The notes under the pieces were generated by a model. It searched no databases. It was not told where the DNA came from and was given only the letters and a program-made list of their open reading frames with translations. The translations under genes and the position numbers were made by a program. From Podocnemis expansa (taxonomy: Eukaryota > Chordata > Testudines > Podocnemididae): a stretch of DNA of 64,000 nucleotides. The stretch covers positions 205,110 to 269,109 of the forward strand of contig ML682124.1 in NCBI GenBank assembly GCA_007922195.1, given 5' to 3'. Position 1 is the first letter of the stretch; each line of letters begins with the position of its first letter. Shown in pieces: positions 10,589 through 22,249 of this stretch.

Positions 10589-11216
10589 GCTAGACATGTT
10601 AGCCTGGCATAGCAAAACTAGCAAGGAGTCCTGTGGCACTTTTAGGCTATGTCTTCACTTAAAAATGCTAGTTCAGATTAAGTTAGTTCAAATTGATTAA
10701 TTCAAACTAATTGTGATTAATTTGAACTTAGTTCAAATTAGCATGTCCACACCAGAAGCCTATATCAAACTAGCATGACCAGGCACAGGACTTGCTAGTT
10801 TGGTTTAGGAGGTGGGCACCATGAGATGTGTGGCAACGTGGTACCCAAGAAGGGCCATGCCCCCAGCCAATCCATAAAAACAGGAAGGCACCTTGGGAGG
10901 AAGAAGATCAAACTTCTGTTAGTACAAAGTAATGGTAAGTTCAAACTAACATGGCTTCATTGGGTTCATTCGAACTAAACACAGGTTTTCCAAGTTTGAA
11001 ATAAGCCTTCCTTAGTTTGAACTAAAGAATTCCTTACTTCAAACTGAAGAACGCCAGTGTGGTCATGGACTAATTAAGTTTCAAGTAAGCCTCCTTAATT
11101 TGAACTAAATTCCCAATGTAGACATTGACTTAAAGACTAAAACAATTATATATTGAATGAGCTTTCACAGGAGGAAGTCCTACTTCGTCAGTCACTGGGG
11201 AACAACGTGAAGTTTG
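10589..11216 (+). repeat. Interspersed repeat split by a transposon insertion
   Basis: An unnamed repeat occupies 10589-10644 and continues at 11130-11216 (GTGGCACTTTTAAAGACTAA once joined). The same family occurs reversed at about 42792-42930, 44207-44345 and 47985-48085. The break is exactly the Harbinger-like insertion at 10645-11129. Confidence 0.6.
10645..11129. mobile_element. Palindromic Harbinger-like element, TTAGTTCGAACTAA type, copy 2
   Basis: 485 bp with ends GGCTATGTCTTCACTT and, reversed, GTCAATGTCTACATTGGG. The target duplication is TTA at 10642-10644 and 11130-11132. Removing the element and one TTA restores a known repeat across the junction, which fixes both boundaries. Many TTAGTTYRAACTAA motifs line both halves; one near 10967-10976 keeps the central CG (ATTCGAACTAA). 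The middle is less repetitive. Confidence 0.82.
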
Positions 11217-11311
11217 ATTGTTAGTTAATTTAAGGATATGCACGTCTTCCTGGTTCTGCTTGTATGTGGGGTCCGCGCTAGTCCTGCTCTCAGCATAGAA
11301 TTGAACTAGAT

Positions 11312-12366
11312 GGATGTGTCAACACAACTTTTTTATTTCGAAATAACACAGGTTATTTTGAAATAAAAAAGATTATGTCCAGACGACATTTTCTTATTTC
11401 GAAATGACGGACTCCGTCATTTCGAAATAAGAGGTGTTCTTTTGGAACAACTTAAACCTCATTTGTTACTGAAATTGCTGTTATTTCAAAACAGTTGTTT
11501 CGAAATAAGGCCATGTGGACATATTGTTTTGGAACAAACGAGGTTCTGAAACAGTATGTTTTGACCTTACTCCCAGGGTGCTTAGCACCCTGGGAGCATG
11601 GGCCACCCCCTCAGCACCCTGGCCAGAGTGTTGAGGGAACACCCCTGTATGGTGGGCTGCCCCCAAGCCCGTGGGTGGGGAGCCGGGCGCCCGGCTTTTC
11701 CCTGCTGCCGGGGCTGGGGGAAGCCTAGCAGCAGGGTTCTGCAGCACCCGGTTCGGGGGCAGTGGGCAGAGTTGGGTGCCCCGGCACCACTGCTGCGGGG
11801 CTTCCCCCGGCCCTGGAGGGGGGAAAAGCAGGGCACCCTGGGATCCCTGCCATGGGGCTTCCCCCAGACCCCTGTGGTGGGGAGAGCCGGGTGCCCTGGC
11901 ACCCTGCCACTGGGCATAGACCACAGCAGGGTGAGCTGCCACAACTGCGGCTCAGCCTGCCAGGGCTGCACCCCGGGGACCTGGACACAGGGTGAGCCAC
12001 CACCGCTGTGGCCACCCCGCACCCTTTGCAGTTCCCCTGACCCGGGCAGGGGAGCCTGGGGGTGCTGCGAGTCCCCAGGGCAAGTGGCTTGGGGAGCCAC
12101 AGCATCCTCAGGCTCCTGGGAAGCCCTCTCCCCCCCTCCGCCCTGGTTGGTGGCAACATGGCCCACAAGGGACCATGGGTGCCCCTCTCCTGAAGCAAAA
12201 TAGCAGGTCCACACATAGGACCTGCTATTTTTCTTTTGGGGTCTCCCTTATTTCGAACTAAATTTCTTTTAGTTTGAAATAAGTTGTTTCAAAACAAAGG
12301 TTTTATTTCAAAATAAGTAATTTCAGAATGACATGTCAAAATAAAACCTTATGTGTAGAAATAGCC
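11312..12366. mobile_element. Palindromic Harbinger-like element with GC-rich core, TTTCGAAA type
   Basis: 1,055 bp. The ends are GGATGTGTCAACAC and, reversed, GGCTATTTCTACACAT, with GAT duplications at 11309-11311 and 12367-12369. The outer ~200 bp carry TTTCGAAA palindromes. The central ~640 bp (11560-12205) are very GC-rich and start with the inverted repeat CCCAGGGTGCTTAGCACCCTGG at 11572-11593, seen again near 47618. A 14-bp hairpin lies at 12197-12231. The many overlapping ORFs in the core look like a by-product of GC content, not genes. Confidence 0.78.
12197..12231. repeat. Perfect hairpin at the edge of the GC-rich core
   Basis: AAAATAGCAGGTCC and its reverse complement face each other over a 7-base loop. 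The same hairpin type occurs at 47779-47817, 49623-49657 and 51249-51287. Confidence 0.75.
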
Positions 12367-15300
12367 GATGAGCTTCTGAGATCCCTTCCAATTCTATCCT
12401 TCTATGATTATATGAATTCCCCCCCCTTTTTTTTTCTTGGAAATTTTGCAGTTTTGTGTTGTGATGCTTCTGTTTCCCTGTTGGTTTTGTGTCGAACAAA
12501 CTGTCCCCAGAGAAGAAAAGGGGACAAAAGAGATTCTTGTGGGTAGTGAGAGGAGAGGACCTCTAACAAGTGACTTGGTACGAGTTTATTTTATTTAACA
12601 ACAATAAAATGATTTAGCCACAATAGATGATAAGTTACATTCAGCAGATTCAGCAAAGTTTAACCACAATAAATATTAAGTACAAGTTTAACAAACAGCA
12701 GATCAGCAAAACTTAACCAGTTATGGAAAGACTTCTTTCTAAATTCTGTGCACTAGTCTGAGGCAAAATACAAAGAAGTAGATGCTTAAGATAAACAGAA
12801 TGATAGCTGTAACTGCTCCTACACTTAATCCTACAATTAACCCCTTAATTAAGTCTTAAGTTGCAATCTAAATTGCTATTTATTACCATATTGTAAGGGT
12901 TAGTAAGAGGGACTAAGTAAATATGAGGCTTAAAAAGGCAACTACCTATACAGGGGTGGCAAACTTTGGGGGTTTGAGTAAATACTCTCAAACAGACAAT
13001 GGACCCGAGCACCGGGACCCACATCAGGGTTTCTGTCATAGCCAAGGGAGTCCAGAACCTTGGCAGGAGAACCGAACGACTCGGGTCAGCCGATGGGCTT
13101 GCTGCTTCCTAGCAGATCTCCACCTGATGACAGGTACAAGGGGCTTTTGAGGTTTGGACGTGGAATCACCCAGGCTTAACCAATTAAAGTTTTGTGCCTT
13201 TCTTTGGTGGGGAGCAAAGCCCTGGCTTGCAGGTAGCACTTTGGGCATGCGTTGTTTCACCTGCTTAACTGGGTTGAGCTGTGGTTTTATGCCTGCTGAG
13301 GACAGCATATGCCGCCTTTCTGAGTTGTGCTTTTGCAGTTGCAGCTAAGTAAAAAGTTACAGACAGCAGGGCTGAGACAGCTTTGGCTCTCTGAACACAA
13401 ACACAAACTGATGCTTTGTTTTTTGGCAAATCAGTCTCTCTCTCCCGCAAAGACAAAAAAAGTTGTGCATTTTGGAAAGAGAAAAAAAAAATACTAATGA
13501 TCCAGAATGTTCAAATGAAATACATATTTCCATGAAACAAACAAAAGAAAAGAATTTAGACATACAGTCTTTTTTAAAGAAAATAAAAGAAAAGAAAATA
13601 AAAGAAAAGAAAAGAAAAGAAATTTTCAACAGTAACTGTCACCCAGCCCTAATATAAACCTCTATGAACAAAAGCTGTTCTGTCCTGAAGTAAGAACATT
13701 TGGGAAGGGGAGTGGTAGAAACATTGTCTGCCATTAGCCATGATTCAGGACACAGTACTGTCTTCGTAGCACTGGCACAGTTGTTGTAAGATTTGAAACC
13801 CACTTTGTGTGGGGGAATGGGGACATCAACTTCTCTGGCATCAATTGTAAACCAAAATCTGTTTCATACAGTCATGTGTTAATGGAGGGGTAAAAAGGTA
13901 CAGAAAGTTTAAGTGACATACGTGGGTATACAACAATACATTCAATGACTGAGACAGGAAATAAACCCAGGAACCTTAGCTTGCAATCACCTGCTCCAAT
14001 TAAACAAACTGTCTTTATGCAACACAGGTTCTTCTCCTACTGAAGTCAGTGCCTGCTTTGCTACAGATTTTTAAAAAACAAGAAGAAACCCTCCTGTGCT
14101 ATGATCCGTTCATGTCACTGAGTCTATGATTTACCAGCATATCCTTCTTCAATATCTTTTCCAAACTTCAAATGCTTCTTCCAAATTTGCAGTTTCTAAA
14201 ACAATGTGATTTGGTTAAGAGTTGGATTTTGTCTCTCTTTGCAAGACTGGGTGTCAAAATGTACAGCTGTTTACCGTGATAAGGAAGTCACCAAAGCATT
14301 TGGGATGGTGGTTTGATTGTTTCCTGAATGCCGGCATCAGCAATGCCCAAAAAATAAATATATACATAAAGTCAAATTATTGCTATTCTCCTAGAAGACT
14401 GAGTTAATAATGTTCACCACTTAGCTCACTAATACAGTGCCTTAAAAATAAAATGAAAATATTTCATTTACACATTACAGTACATAAGAGAATGTACATT
14501 ACCATTATTTCCGCCATAAAAGGAAAAGCTCTAAAGGCCCATTAAAATATAATTACTGCCAAAACTGCATTTTACATTTCCTTGAGATAAGCTTCAAGTG
14601 CATTATGTGAAACTTTACTTGCACTGATTTAGGATTATGGAGCAACATGTTTTGATAATAACTAGAAAGAACACAGATAACAATCCAAGTGAGTCATCAG
14701 ACTATGATGTTTGGTCTGGGATAGTGCATTTATCTGAAGGACTCTTAGGTTAGTTTGGTTTCTCCTTCAAACCCTGAAGCAAAAGGTAAAAGTTGGAGGT
14801 TGACAGGATAAACATGCCTTGTGATATGCTACCAATTTGAAAGAGAGATTACAGTACAGAGTGCATTATTGTTGTCAGGTTGGGAGCGCCTTTCTAAAAA
14901 CAAATTCATATAAAAAACAGTTCCAGACAAAGGAAATTCTCCCTTAAATGATAGCTCATAGAACATTAAGGTTAGTTTTTCACTCTGGAGAATGGGCATC
15001 TGTGCCAAATGCATTTAAAAACAATCCATTTTTGGACATGCAAAATTGGTACATTAACTGTGCATATGTAAGTTCTGATTCTTATGTGTATTTCTGTTTT
15101 TCTGTGATGGTTTTCAGACTTCTAGGGTTCTCCTTCAGGAAGTAGGGTTTTGTCTGTAGCTTTTTTTTTTTTTTTTTTTTTTTTTAAGTCTTTGATGGGG
15201 ACTCTGTGAGGAGCTTTCAGTCATGAGTCATCAGGGACAAGATTAATGCCTGTCTCTGAATGGTTGAAGAACGTAAAGGAGATAACTGCTGTGTGTGTTC

Positions 15301-15859
15301 ATGAGGGATGGGTGAAAAAGGGCTGTGGAAGCAGGAATGCAGTTTGAGCTTACAATGGAGAATGACTGAAAGTGAGAAGTATGTCCATGGTTCTGTGGGA
15401 AACCTTTTTGTGAAAGGCTGGGTCAGCTGGGGGTTGCCAGTCACTGTGAAGCAGTAGGTGGATCTGAGACAAAAATAAAGGACTAGAAGCTGCCGGAATT
15501 TCCTCTCACTTACATCAGTATAATTCCAAAAATTGTCCTACTTTTAGGTTAATGGAGTTACACTATGGAAGATAAATTGATGTGAAAGAAGATTCAGGTC
15601 TTGCCGGAAGAATCGAGCCTTCAGGCAATCAGAGCATGAAAACTAGAGCTGTTAGTAAAGCATCCAATGAAAAGATTTTTTCTCCAGAAAACATGGTTCT
15701 ACCTAACACAAACATCCCACAAGATTTTGACAAAACATATTTTTTTCAAAGTCAAAATTTTTAATTTAGAGGTTTCATTCTCATGGCTTCCTTACACCAT
15801 TTCTGCTAATACATTCTAGCAAATTGTTGTTGTTGGGTTTTTTTGTAACTTTGTAACAC

Positions 15860-16135
15860 ACTTGACTCATATTTAGCCTGTGAATCCAATGACATCTAGC
15901 TCCATTTCTACAGTACTCCTTACTAGGCAGTCATTTCTCATGTTGTATATATGCAACTGATTGTTCCTTCACAAGTGGAACACTTTACATTTATCTATTG
16001 AATTCCATCCTATTTTCTTCAGGCCAGGTCTCTAGTTTGTTCAGATTATTTTTAATTTTAACCCTATCTTCCAATCCCTCCCAATTTGCTATCATCCACA
16101 AACATTATAGGTGTACACATTTTATCTGCATGGGC
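15860..16135 (-). repeat. Old CR1 fragment
   Basis: The plus-strand text (TTGACTCATATTTAGCCTGTG, TACTCCTTACTAGGCAGTC, GTGGAACACTTTACATTTAT, ATCATCCACAAACATTATAG) follows the reverse complement of the C-terminal ORF2 region of sauropsid CR1 elements. It is heavily diverged, and no reading frame remains. Confidence 0.6.
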
Positions 16136-18050
16136 ACACCTCTGTTAGGAGGAGATTAAAAAAAAACAAAAACAAAAAACTTCATTTCAATATAGCTCCT
16201 ACCAGCAGCAGGGAAAAATGACATAGGGAAGGACCAGAGGAGGGAATCTGGGCATCACAGAACATTTGGATCTGAGCTCGCCTGGGTTTGATGGTCTCCA
16301 TATAAGGGGAAGAAGAAAGCAATTAACTGGATTAAAAACCAATTCATCTTGATGGCTTGTTCAACTGTTTTTAAGGTTGCTGTTGTTTGTTTGTTTGTTT
16401 TAAACTAGCTTCAGTGGTTCTGAATAAGAAGTATATTTCTCAAATCACATCTATGCTTATAGTGGTCCCAACCAACAACCTCCCCTCCCCAGTGCCCATG
16501 ATCTGAACACTCTAGATCTTAATACAGATTCAGATATACCAGATGTAAGCTTCTCAGTCTGGGCCCAACTCTAGCATAAAGATATGAAATGTAAATGAAT
16601 CAAAGTATTCAGTCAGAGATACAAGGTTACAGCAAATGTATATGCCCATCAGGGAAAGGGATTAAAAAAAAAAGATATCTGAGATGGAATTTAAGGACAC
16701 TAACGTTTACTATTTTGACATGTGTCATGGCATTATTTTTTATTAAATTTGCTTAATTATTTTATTGGAACATATTCTGTTCTCTTTTACAGTAATGTTT
16801 ATCTAGAATTCACTCTTCAATGAAGTTACTTTGATTTTACATTAGCGGAAGCAAACTGGACCTTTGTGCAAGATATATTCTAACAAAGGAACAATTTAAA
16901 TAGAAATACTGTCTATGCGTCTGATTTTATTTTCCATATCATTTGGAGTTTCTTGTCCTCTTATCAAACTCTTAATCCTGGTGCTCATGGCTAATATGTT
17001 ATGCAACTTTAAAAGACTCAATCATATGGTGCTCAACATTTAAATTATATATATTTTCAACTGGCACAAGAAAAAAAGAAGCTATGGTATATGACCGCCC
17101 ATCTCTTGTTTTAAGACTGAAGTGTATTAAACTGAAAACTACCATTTAAAACATTAAATTGAAGTGTATGATAATTCCACTGTATACCAGAAGGCAGTAA
17201 AAACATACATTTCAGAGAAAAATAAATGTGTCAAGGCAGTGCTTCAGTGCTGATATTACTGATACCTATGAGAAGGGTTCTCTCATTGGTTTAGGTGGTG
17301 CATCTCTCCCTGAGATGTTAGATAGGTCTTCTACCCAGAATCCTTCCATCAACCAAGCTTAACAAAACTGCTGTGGGGAGTGGATTTTTCAAATCCCAGA
17401 CCAACATAATTAAATGTGTACCAGGCTTAAGTCCAAAAGAGTTGTAGAGCAGTATAAAGACCTGTGGTCCAGCAGCTGCTGAGCAGGCTCCAAGTGTAGG
17501 AGGTGCTTAAATGGGGACTCTGACAGTGAAGCAGAAAGGACAGAGAAGGAAGAGACTATTGGCAGTTACATTGTAGCTTCTGGTACCCACAGATTTACAG
17601 GGGAAGGGTTAGGACTGTGGGTAAGACTTGAGTCCTGACACCCTTTTCTCCTCTATGACAAGGAAGAGGAATTAGATACTGAGAAATGAGCAAGAAAAGC
17701 CCAACTAACTGTCTGAATGATTCAGACTGTGAGCAAGCCTTTGAGAGGAAAGCTGAGTCCTGGGACCACACTCCAAACAGAAGAGAAGAGGTCAGGTAGG
17801 AAATGACCCTTGCCAGGCTGGTCTGTTGCACCAGGTACAAGAGACTAAGACTGTCCTCATCTCTTCCTTCTTGGGCCTTGGATTGGGAACTGGTCAAAAG
17901 GGAGGGCCTTGGGTCCCTGTGTCCTTCCCCTCTCCTCTGTCTGACTGGGACAATCAGGGAACACTGGGGAGTGTGTAACATAACTTCTAGGTCTTCAGAT
18001 AGTCTGGCAAGGTGATTCCAAGACTATGAAAGACTATTGAGCCATGGCCT

Positions 18051-18077
18051 AATAATAATAATAATAATAATAATAAT
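18051..18077. repeat. (TAA)n microsatellite
   Basis: Nine uninterrupted AAT/TAA units. Confidence 0.9.
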
Positions 18078-18197
18078 CCTGTAGCATCCATCTTCAATCA
18101 CTGTAGCACAGTAAATGCCATAGACATCCAGTTATGTGCTCTTAAAATGCGTACTAATTCACATATAATACATGAAAACAAACAAAACTAAAAATCT

Positions 18198-18285
18198 GGG
18201 TCAAATTTTCAGCTGTTGTAAATCACTATAGCCAATGAAGTCAAAGGAGCTGTGCTGATTCACATCAGCTAAGGATCTGGCATTC
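18198..18285. repeat. Small palindromic MITE-like relic
   Basis: A short segment with partner phrases AATTTTCAGC and CCAATGAAGTCAAAGGAGC. It resembles the short repeats at 15490-15605, 24868-24960, 25935-26050, 26955-27062, 38175-38300 and 48290-48400, which share phrases such as 'aagtcaatgg' and a terminal GCCTGAT-like sequence. The copies are diverged, and the grouping is by eye. Confidence 0.35.
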
Positions 18286-18741
18286 TTAACCCAAATAACT
18301 CTAATCTACTTCAGAATAATGTTTATGTTTCATTCTCTCTGTGTGTCTTTTTTTTTTTTTTTGATAAACTGAAAAACTGGGCTATGCCTTTTCTTTATGC
18401 CTCAGTGAAAGTAAATGGCAGAACATTTATGTCACAGTTTCCACTATGATGCCCCATCTACATCATACTTCCTGAACCACCACAAATCATCAAGGTGTGA
18501 AGTATGTGCAGAAATATCAATTGCTGAGCCATCTTCTGTGGATTTTCTTCCTCGTCTCTAGGAAATCATAGCAGCTGATGAAACCTGACATTTTGGATGC
18601 AAAATTCAGAAGTACTCAGGGTTGATCTAACTCTGCTTCCATTAGTGTCAAATGCAAATATCCCAGTAGCTTCAGTCGGACTACTGTCATGTCTGACACT
18701 GAGTACTTTACATTTGCCTTATATCTTTGAAATAAGCATAT

Positions 18742-18743
<2 letters not shown>

Positions 18744-18795
<52 letters not shown>

Positions 18796-18805
18796 NNNNN
18801 NNNNN

Positions 18806-18852
<47 letters not shown>
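18744..18852. repeat. (TA)n microsatellite with assembly gap
   Basis: About 50 TA units with ten N at 18796-18805, so the true length is unknown. It sits immediately at the 3' end of the R4-type retrotransposon and is probably its insertion site. Confidence 0.9.
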
Positions 18853-18858
<6 letters not shown>

Positions 18859-18909
18859 TCCTCTCTCACCCCCTATGGGTGGTATGTGTCATCCTCAACC
18901 TCGGGTCCT

Positions 18910-21900
18910 CTACCAGAGGCCTGGGAGTTTGAGGGTTCTGCGCAGTATCTTAGCTGTTCCTAGCACTGCACTCTTCTGGACAGAGAGCTCTGATGTTGTT
19001 CCTGGGATCTGTTGGAGCCACTCTCCCAGCTTAGGAGTCACAGCCCCGAGTGCTCCTACCACCACCGGGACCACTTTGGCCTTTACTTTCCACATCCGCT
19101 CTAGTTCCTCTTTCAGGCCCTGGTACTTCTCCAGCTTCTCATACTCCTTCTTCCTGATGTTGCTGTCACTTGGCACTGCTACATCTATCACCACCGCTGT
19201 CTTCTGGTCCTTGTCTATTACCACGATGTCTGGTTGATTGGCCAGTACCTGCCTGTCCGTCTGGATCTGGAAGTCCCACAGGATCTTAGCCCTGTTATTC
19301 TCCACGACCTTCTGTGGGATCTCCCATCTGGTCTTGGGAGGGTCTAGCCCATACACTGTGCAGATGTTCCTGTACACAATGCCAGCTACTTGGTTGTACC
19401 ATACTTGGTTGTACCGTTCAGTATATGCTGTTCCTGCCTGCATCTTACATCCTGCCACTATGTGTTGGACTGTCTCTGAGGCCTCTCTGCACAGTCTGCA
19501 CCTTGGGTCCTGTCTAGTGTGGTAGACCCCTGCTTCAATGGATCTGGTGCTCAGTGCCTGTTCTTGTGCTGCTATGATCAGTGCCTCAGTGCTGTCTTTT
19601 AGTCCAGCCTTTTCCAGCCACTGGTAGGATTTCCCAATGTCAGCCACCTCAGCTATCTGTCGATGGTACATCCTATGCAGGGTCTTGTCTTGCCATGGCA
19701 CTTCTTCTGCTTGATCTTCCTCGCATGTCTGCTGCTGCCTCAGGCATTCTCTCAGCAGCTCATCTTTGGGTGCCATCTTACTGATGTACTCCTGGATGCT
19801 GTGGGTTTCATCCAGGACAGTGGCTTTGACACTCACCAAACCCCGCCCGCCTTCTTTCCGGCTAGCGTACAGTCTCTGGGTGTTGGACTTGGGGTGGAAG
19901 CCTCCGTACATTGTGAGGAGCTTCCGGGTCTTCACATCGGCAGCCTCCATGTCCTCCTTTGGCCAGCTCACTATACCGGCAGGGTATCTGATGACTGGCA
20001 GGGCGTACCTGTTGATGGCATGGATCTTGTTCTTCCCATTGAGCTGGCTCTTCAGGACCTGTCTTATCCTTTGGTGGTACTTGGATGTTGCTGTCTTCCT
20101 TGCCTCCTCATCGTGGTTCCCATGGGACTGTGGGATGCCAAGGTACTTGTAGCTGGTCTGTATGTCTGCTATGTGGCCTGCTGGTAGTTCCACCCCATCA
20201 GTCTTCACTACCTTTCCTCTCTTTACTACCATCCGGCCACACTTCTCCAGTCCGAATGACATCCCAATATCCTCACTGTAGATCCGTGTCAGGTGGATTA
20301 GCAAGTTGATGTCTCGTTCATTCTTAGCATACAGCTTGATGTCATCCATGTAGAGGAGGTGGCTAATGGTAGTTCCACTCTTGAACTTGTATCCATATCC
20401 AGTCCTTGTGATTATCTGGCTGAGGGGGTTCAAGCCAATGCAGAACAGCAGCGGGGACAGTGCATCACCTTGGTATATGCCGCACTTGATGGTCACTTGT
20501 GCAAGCTGTCTTGAGTTGACTTCCAGTGTTGTCTTCCACAGTCCCATTGAGTTCTTGAGGAAGGTCCTTAGTGTCCTGTTGACTTTGTATAGTGCCAGAC
20601 ATTCACAGATCCATGTGTGCGGCATTGAGTCGTAGGCTTTCCTGTAGTCAATCCAGGCTGCGCACAGATTGGTCTGTCTAGACCTTGAGTCTTGGGTGAC
20701 TGCTCTGTCTATGAGCAGCTGGTGTTTTGAGCCTCTGGTGTTGTTCCCAATACCCTTCTGAGCTGTGCTCATGTACTGGCCCATGTGGTCCTGTAGCTTG
20801 GTGGCTATGATGCCTGATAGGACTTTCCATGTTGTGGGGAGGCAGGTTATTGGCCGGTAGTTGGATGGTGCTGTTCCCTTGTGGGGGTCTTTCATGATCA
20901 GCACCGTCCTTCCTTGTGTTAGCCAGTCTGGGTGGGAGCCTGCTGCTAGCAGCTGGTTCATCTGTGCTGCTAGACGTTCATGCACTGCTGTTAGCTTCTT
21001 TAGCCAGTAGGTGTGGATCATGTCCGCGCCAGGTGCTGTCCAGCTCTTCATGTTCTTGACCCGCTGTTGGATGTCGGCTACTGTGATGGTGACTGGTTCC
21101 TGTTCTGGGAGATTGCTGTGGTCTCTTCTCAGGTCCTGCAGCCACTTTGCACTGGTGTTATGAGTCTTCTCTTTCTCCCATATGTTCTTCCAGTACTTTT
21201 CAGTTTCTGCTGTTGGTGGCTCTGCTGTTATTGTGTTGTTGCACTGCAGTTGGGAGTACACCTTGGATGGTTCTTTGGAGAACAGGGCATTTATCTTTTT
21301 GGCCTCTGCTGCTCTAGTGTATCTCCTTAGCCTGGTGGCCAGTGCTGTGAGCCTTTGCTTAGCAGTCTCTAGGGCTTCAGATGGAGTCAGGCCCTTGTAT
21401 TTTCTCAGTAGCCGAGTCTTATCCTTAATCTCTACACCCTTCTGTAGTTCCACCAGCCGGCTAACTTCTCTCCGGGTTGCCTTGATCTTATCCTCCAACC
21501 TCATTTTCCAGGGTGGGTATGTACTGCTGTTCTTTTTGTTTGTGTAGCCAGGCATCTCCAGGATTACAGAGGCTGTAGCGTATACCAGTTCATTGGTTTC
21601 AGTGATGGTGGTAGTAGGTATTGTCATTAGGGCTCTATTGGCATCTTCTAGCATACTATCTGATGGTATTTCTCCAATGAGCCTTGGTAATCGGTCTCGA
21701 GGGTTGACTGTAGCTAGTTTATCTGTGATCTTATGCCTCATATCAGCTGCTGTGTTCTGTAATGGAGGGGGTGGTAGTGAAGTTCCAGCTTCAGGTGTTG
21801 GCTGCACATCTAGTTGTTCTTCTGCAGTTTCTTCTTGAGGAGTCTGGGAGGTAATGTGGAGTTGGTCTATCTCCAGTTGTGAGAGCAGCTGCCTCTTTAC

Positions 21901-22206
21901 TATGTTGAAGCATTGGGTAACTAGCTGTTTCTCGGTTAGTGTGGATGTAGGTCTTTTGTCCATCCATAGTCCCCTCATACGTTTCATATATCCCCTCTCA
22001 TTAGGTCTGCTGTTGTAGTAGCATTCCATCAATTCCAGGTTCTCTTGTCTCATCCATGCATGGTTTGTTCCAGTAGCCCACTTATCGTCAGATTGTCTTG
22101 GTTCACCAACATCTGGCGCGGACCTTGTTAATCCAGGCGACATCCAAGCCGGCATGACTCTCCTAGTTCGTGTGTCTCTCATATTTGAGGTAGGAAAGTG
22201 AGGCAT
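18910..22206 (-). CDS. R4-type retrotransposon polyprotein (reverse transcriptase plus restriction-like endonuclease)
   Basis: 1,098 residues without interruption; stop TAG at 18912-18910. An in-frame TAG lies upstream at about 22255, so the ATG at 22206 is the first available start. Reverse transcriptase motifs: A with WIDYRKAYD at ~518-526, B with GIYQGDALSP near 575, C with YMDD at 619-622. The thumb region follows (NGKNKIHAINRYALPVIRYP). A zinc knuckle CRLC...H...C lies at ~902-919, before a PD-(D/E)xK restriction-like endonuclease with PDIVVIDKDQKTAVVIDVAV near 991-1010. This order is that of the R4/Dong clade. I see no clear N-terminal zinc finger. The enzyme nicks target DNA and copies element RNA there. 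Its intactness suggests recent activity. It is in the same orientation as the host RIT2 exon. Confidence 0.92.
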   Translation of the reverse strand: MPHFPTSNMRDTRTRRVMPAWMSPGLTRSAPDVGEPRQSDDKWATGTNHAWMRQENLELMECYYNSRPNERGYMKRMRGLWMDKRPTSTLTEKQLVTQCFNIVKRQLLSQLEIDQLHITSQTPQEETAEEQLDVQPTPEAGTSLPPPPLQNTAADMRHKITDKLATVNPRDRLPRLIGEIPSDSMLEDANRALMTIPTTTITETNELVYATASVILEMPGYTNKKNSSTYPPWKMRLEDKIKATRREVSRLVELQKGVEIKDKTRLLRKYKGLTPSEALETAKQRLTALATRLRRYTRAAEAKKINALFSKEPSKVYSQLQCNNTITAEPPTAETEKYWKNIWEKEKTHNTSAKWLQDLRRDHSNLPEQEPVTITVADIQQRVKNMKSWTAPGADMIHTYWLKKLTAVHERLAAQMNQLLAAGSHPDWLTQGRTVLIMKDPHKGTAPSNYRPITCLPTTWKVLSGIIATKLQDHMGQYMSTAQKGIGNNTRGSKHQLLIDRAVTQDSRSRQTNLCAAWIDYRKAYDSMPHTWICECLALYKVNRTLRTFLKNSMGLWKTTLEVNSRQLAQVTIKCGIYQGDALSPLLFCIGLNPLSQIITRTGYGYKFKSGTTISHLLYMDDIKLYAKNERDINLLIHLTRIYSEDIGMSFGLEKCGRMVVKRGKVVKTDGVELPAGHIADIQTSYKYLGIPQSHGNHDEEARKTATSKYHQRIRQVLKSQLNGKNKIHAINRYALPVIRYPAGIVSWPKEDMEAADVKTRKLLTMYGGFHPKSNTQRLYASRKEGGRGLVSVKATVLDETHSIQEYISKMAPKDELLRECLRQQQTCEEDQAEEVPWQDKTLHRMYHRQIAEVADIGKSYQWLEKAGLKDSTEALIIAAQEQALSTRSIEAGVYHTRQDPRCRLCREASETVQHIVAGCKMQAGTAYTERYNQVWYNQVAGIVYRNICTVYGLDPPKTRWEIPQKVVENNRAKILWDFQIQTDRQVLANQPDIVVIDKDQKTAVVIDVAVPSDSNIRKKEYEKLEKYQGLKEELERMWKVKAKVVPVVVGALGAVTPKLGEWLQQIPGTTSELSVQKSAVLGTAKILRRTLKLPGLW

Positions 22207-22249
22207 TAGGGGGTCTTTTGCCCAAGGACCCCTACTGGGAAGGTAGACA

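Larger units (their letters stand above)
11270..12412 (+). repeat. CR1 3' end fragment split by a transposon
   Basis: Bases up to 11311 (ATTGAACTAGAT) and from 12370 (GAGCTTCTGAGATCCCTTCC, then CTATGATT) form a CR1 3' UTR once the element at 11312-12366 is removed. This gives a precise empty site with GAT as target duplication. Confidence 0.65.
12413..18743. other. Intron-like DNA, no gene seen
   Basis: AT-rich sequence without credible ORFs. 12490-13345 may be a minus-strand LTR: a reversed AATAAA near 12585-12595 and a reversed ATAAAA near 13283, but I found no target duplication. A/G simple repeat is at 13566-13620. A reversed MIR/L2-like piece (AGTTTAAGTGACATACGTGG) is near 13895-14000. 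Poly-T is at 15163-15186. GTTT repeats are at 16382-16402. Confidence 0.5.

Noticed and set aside
11481..12261. Cluster of ORFs up to 210 residues in both strands
   Set aside because: They overlap in nearly all frames inside the GC-rich core of a transposon, show no recognised domain, and arise because stop codons are rare at this base composition.
12490..13345. Complete minus-strand LTR
   Set aside because: Reversed polyadenylation and TATA-like sequences are suggestive, but I found no TG/CA ends with a matching target duplication; recorded only as a possibility.
18597..18932. 111-residue ORF with a YIYIYI run
   Set aside because: It is the translation of (TA)n plus ten N.
18875..21838. 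Many plus-strand ORFs of 60-174 residues
   Set aside because: All lie antisense to the intact 1,098-residue R4-type ORF.
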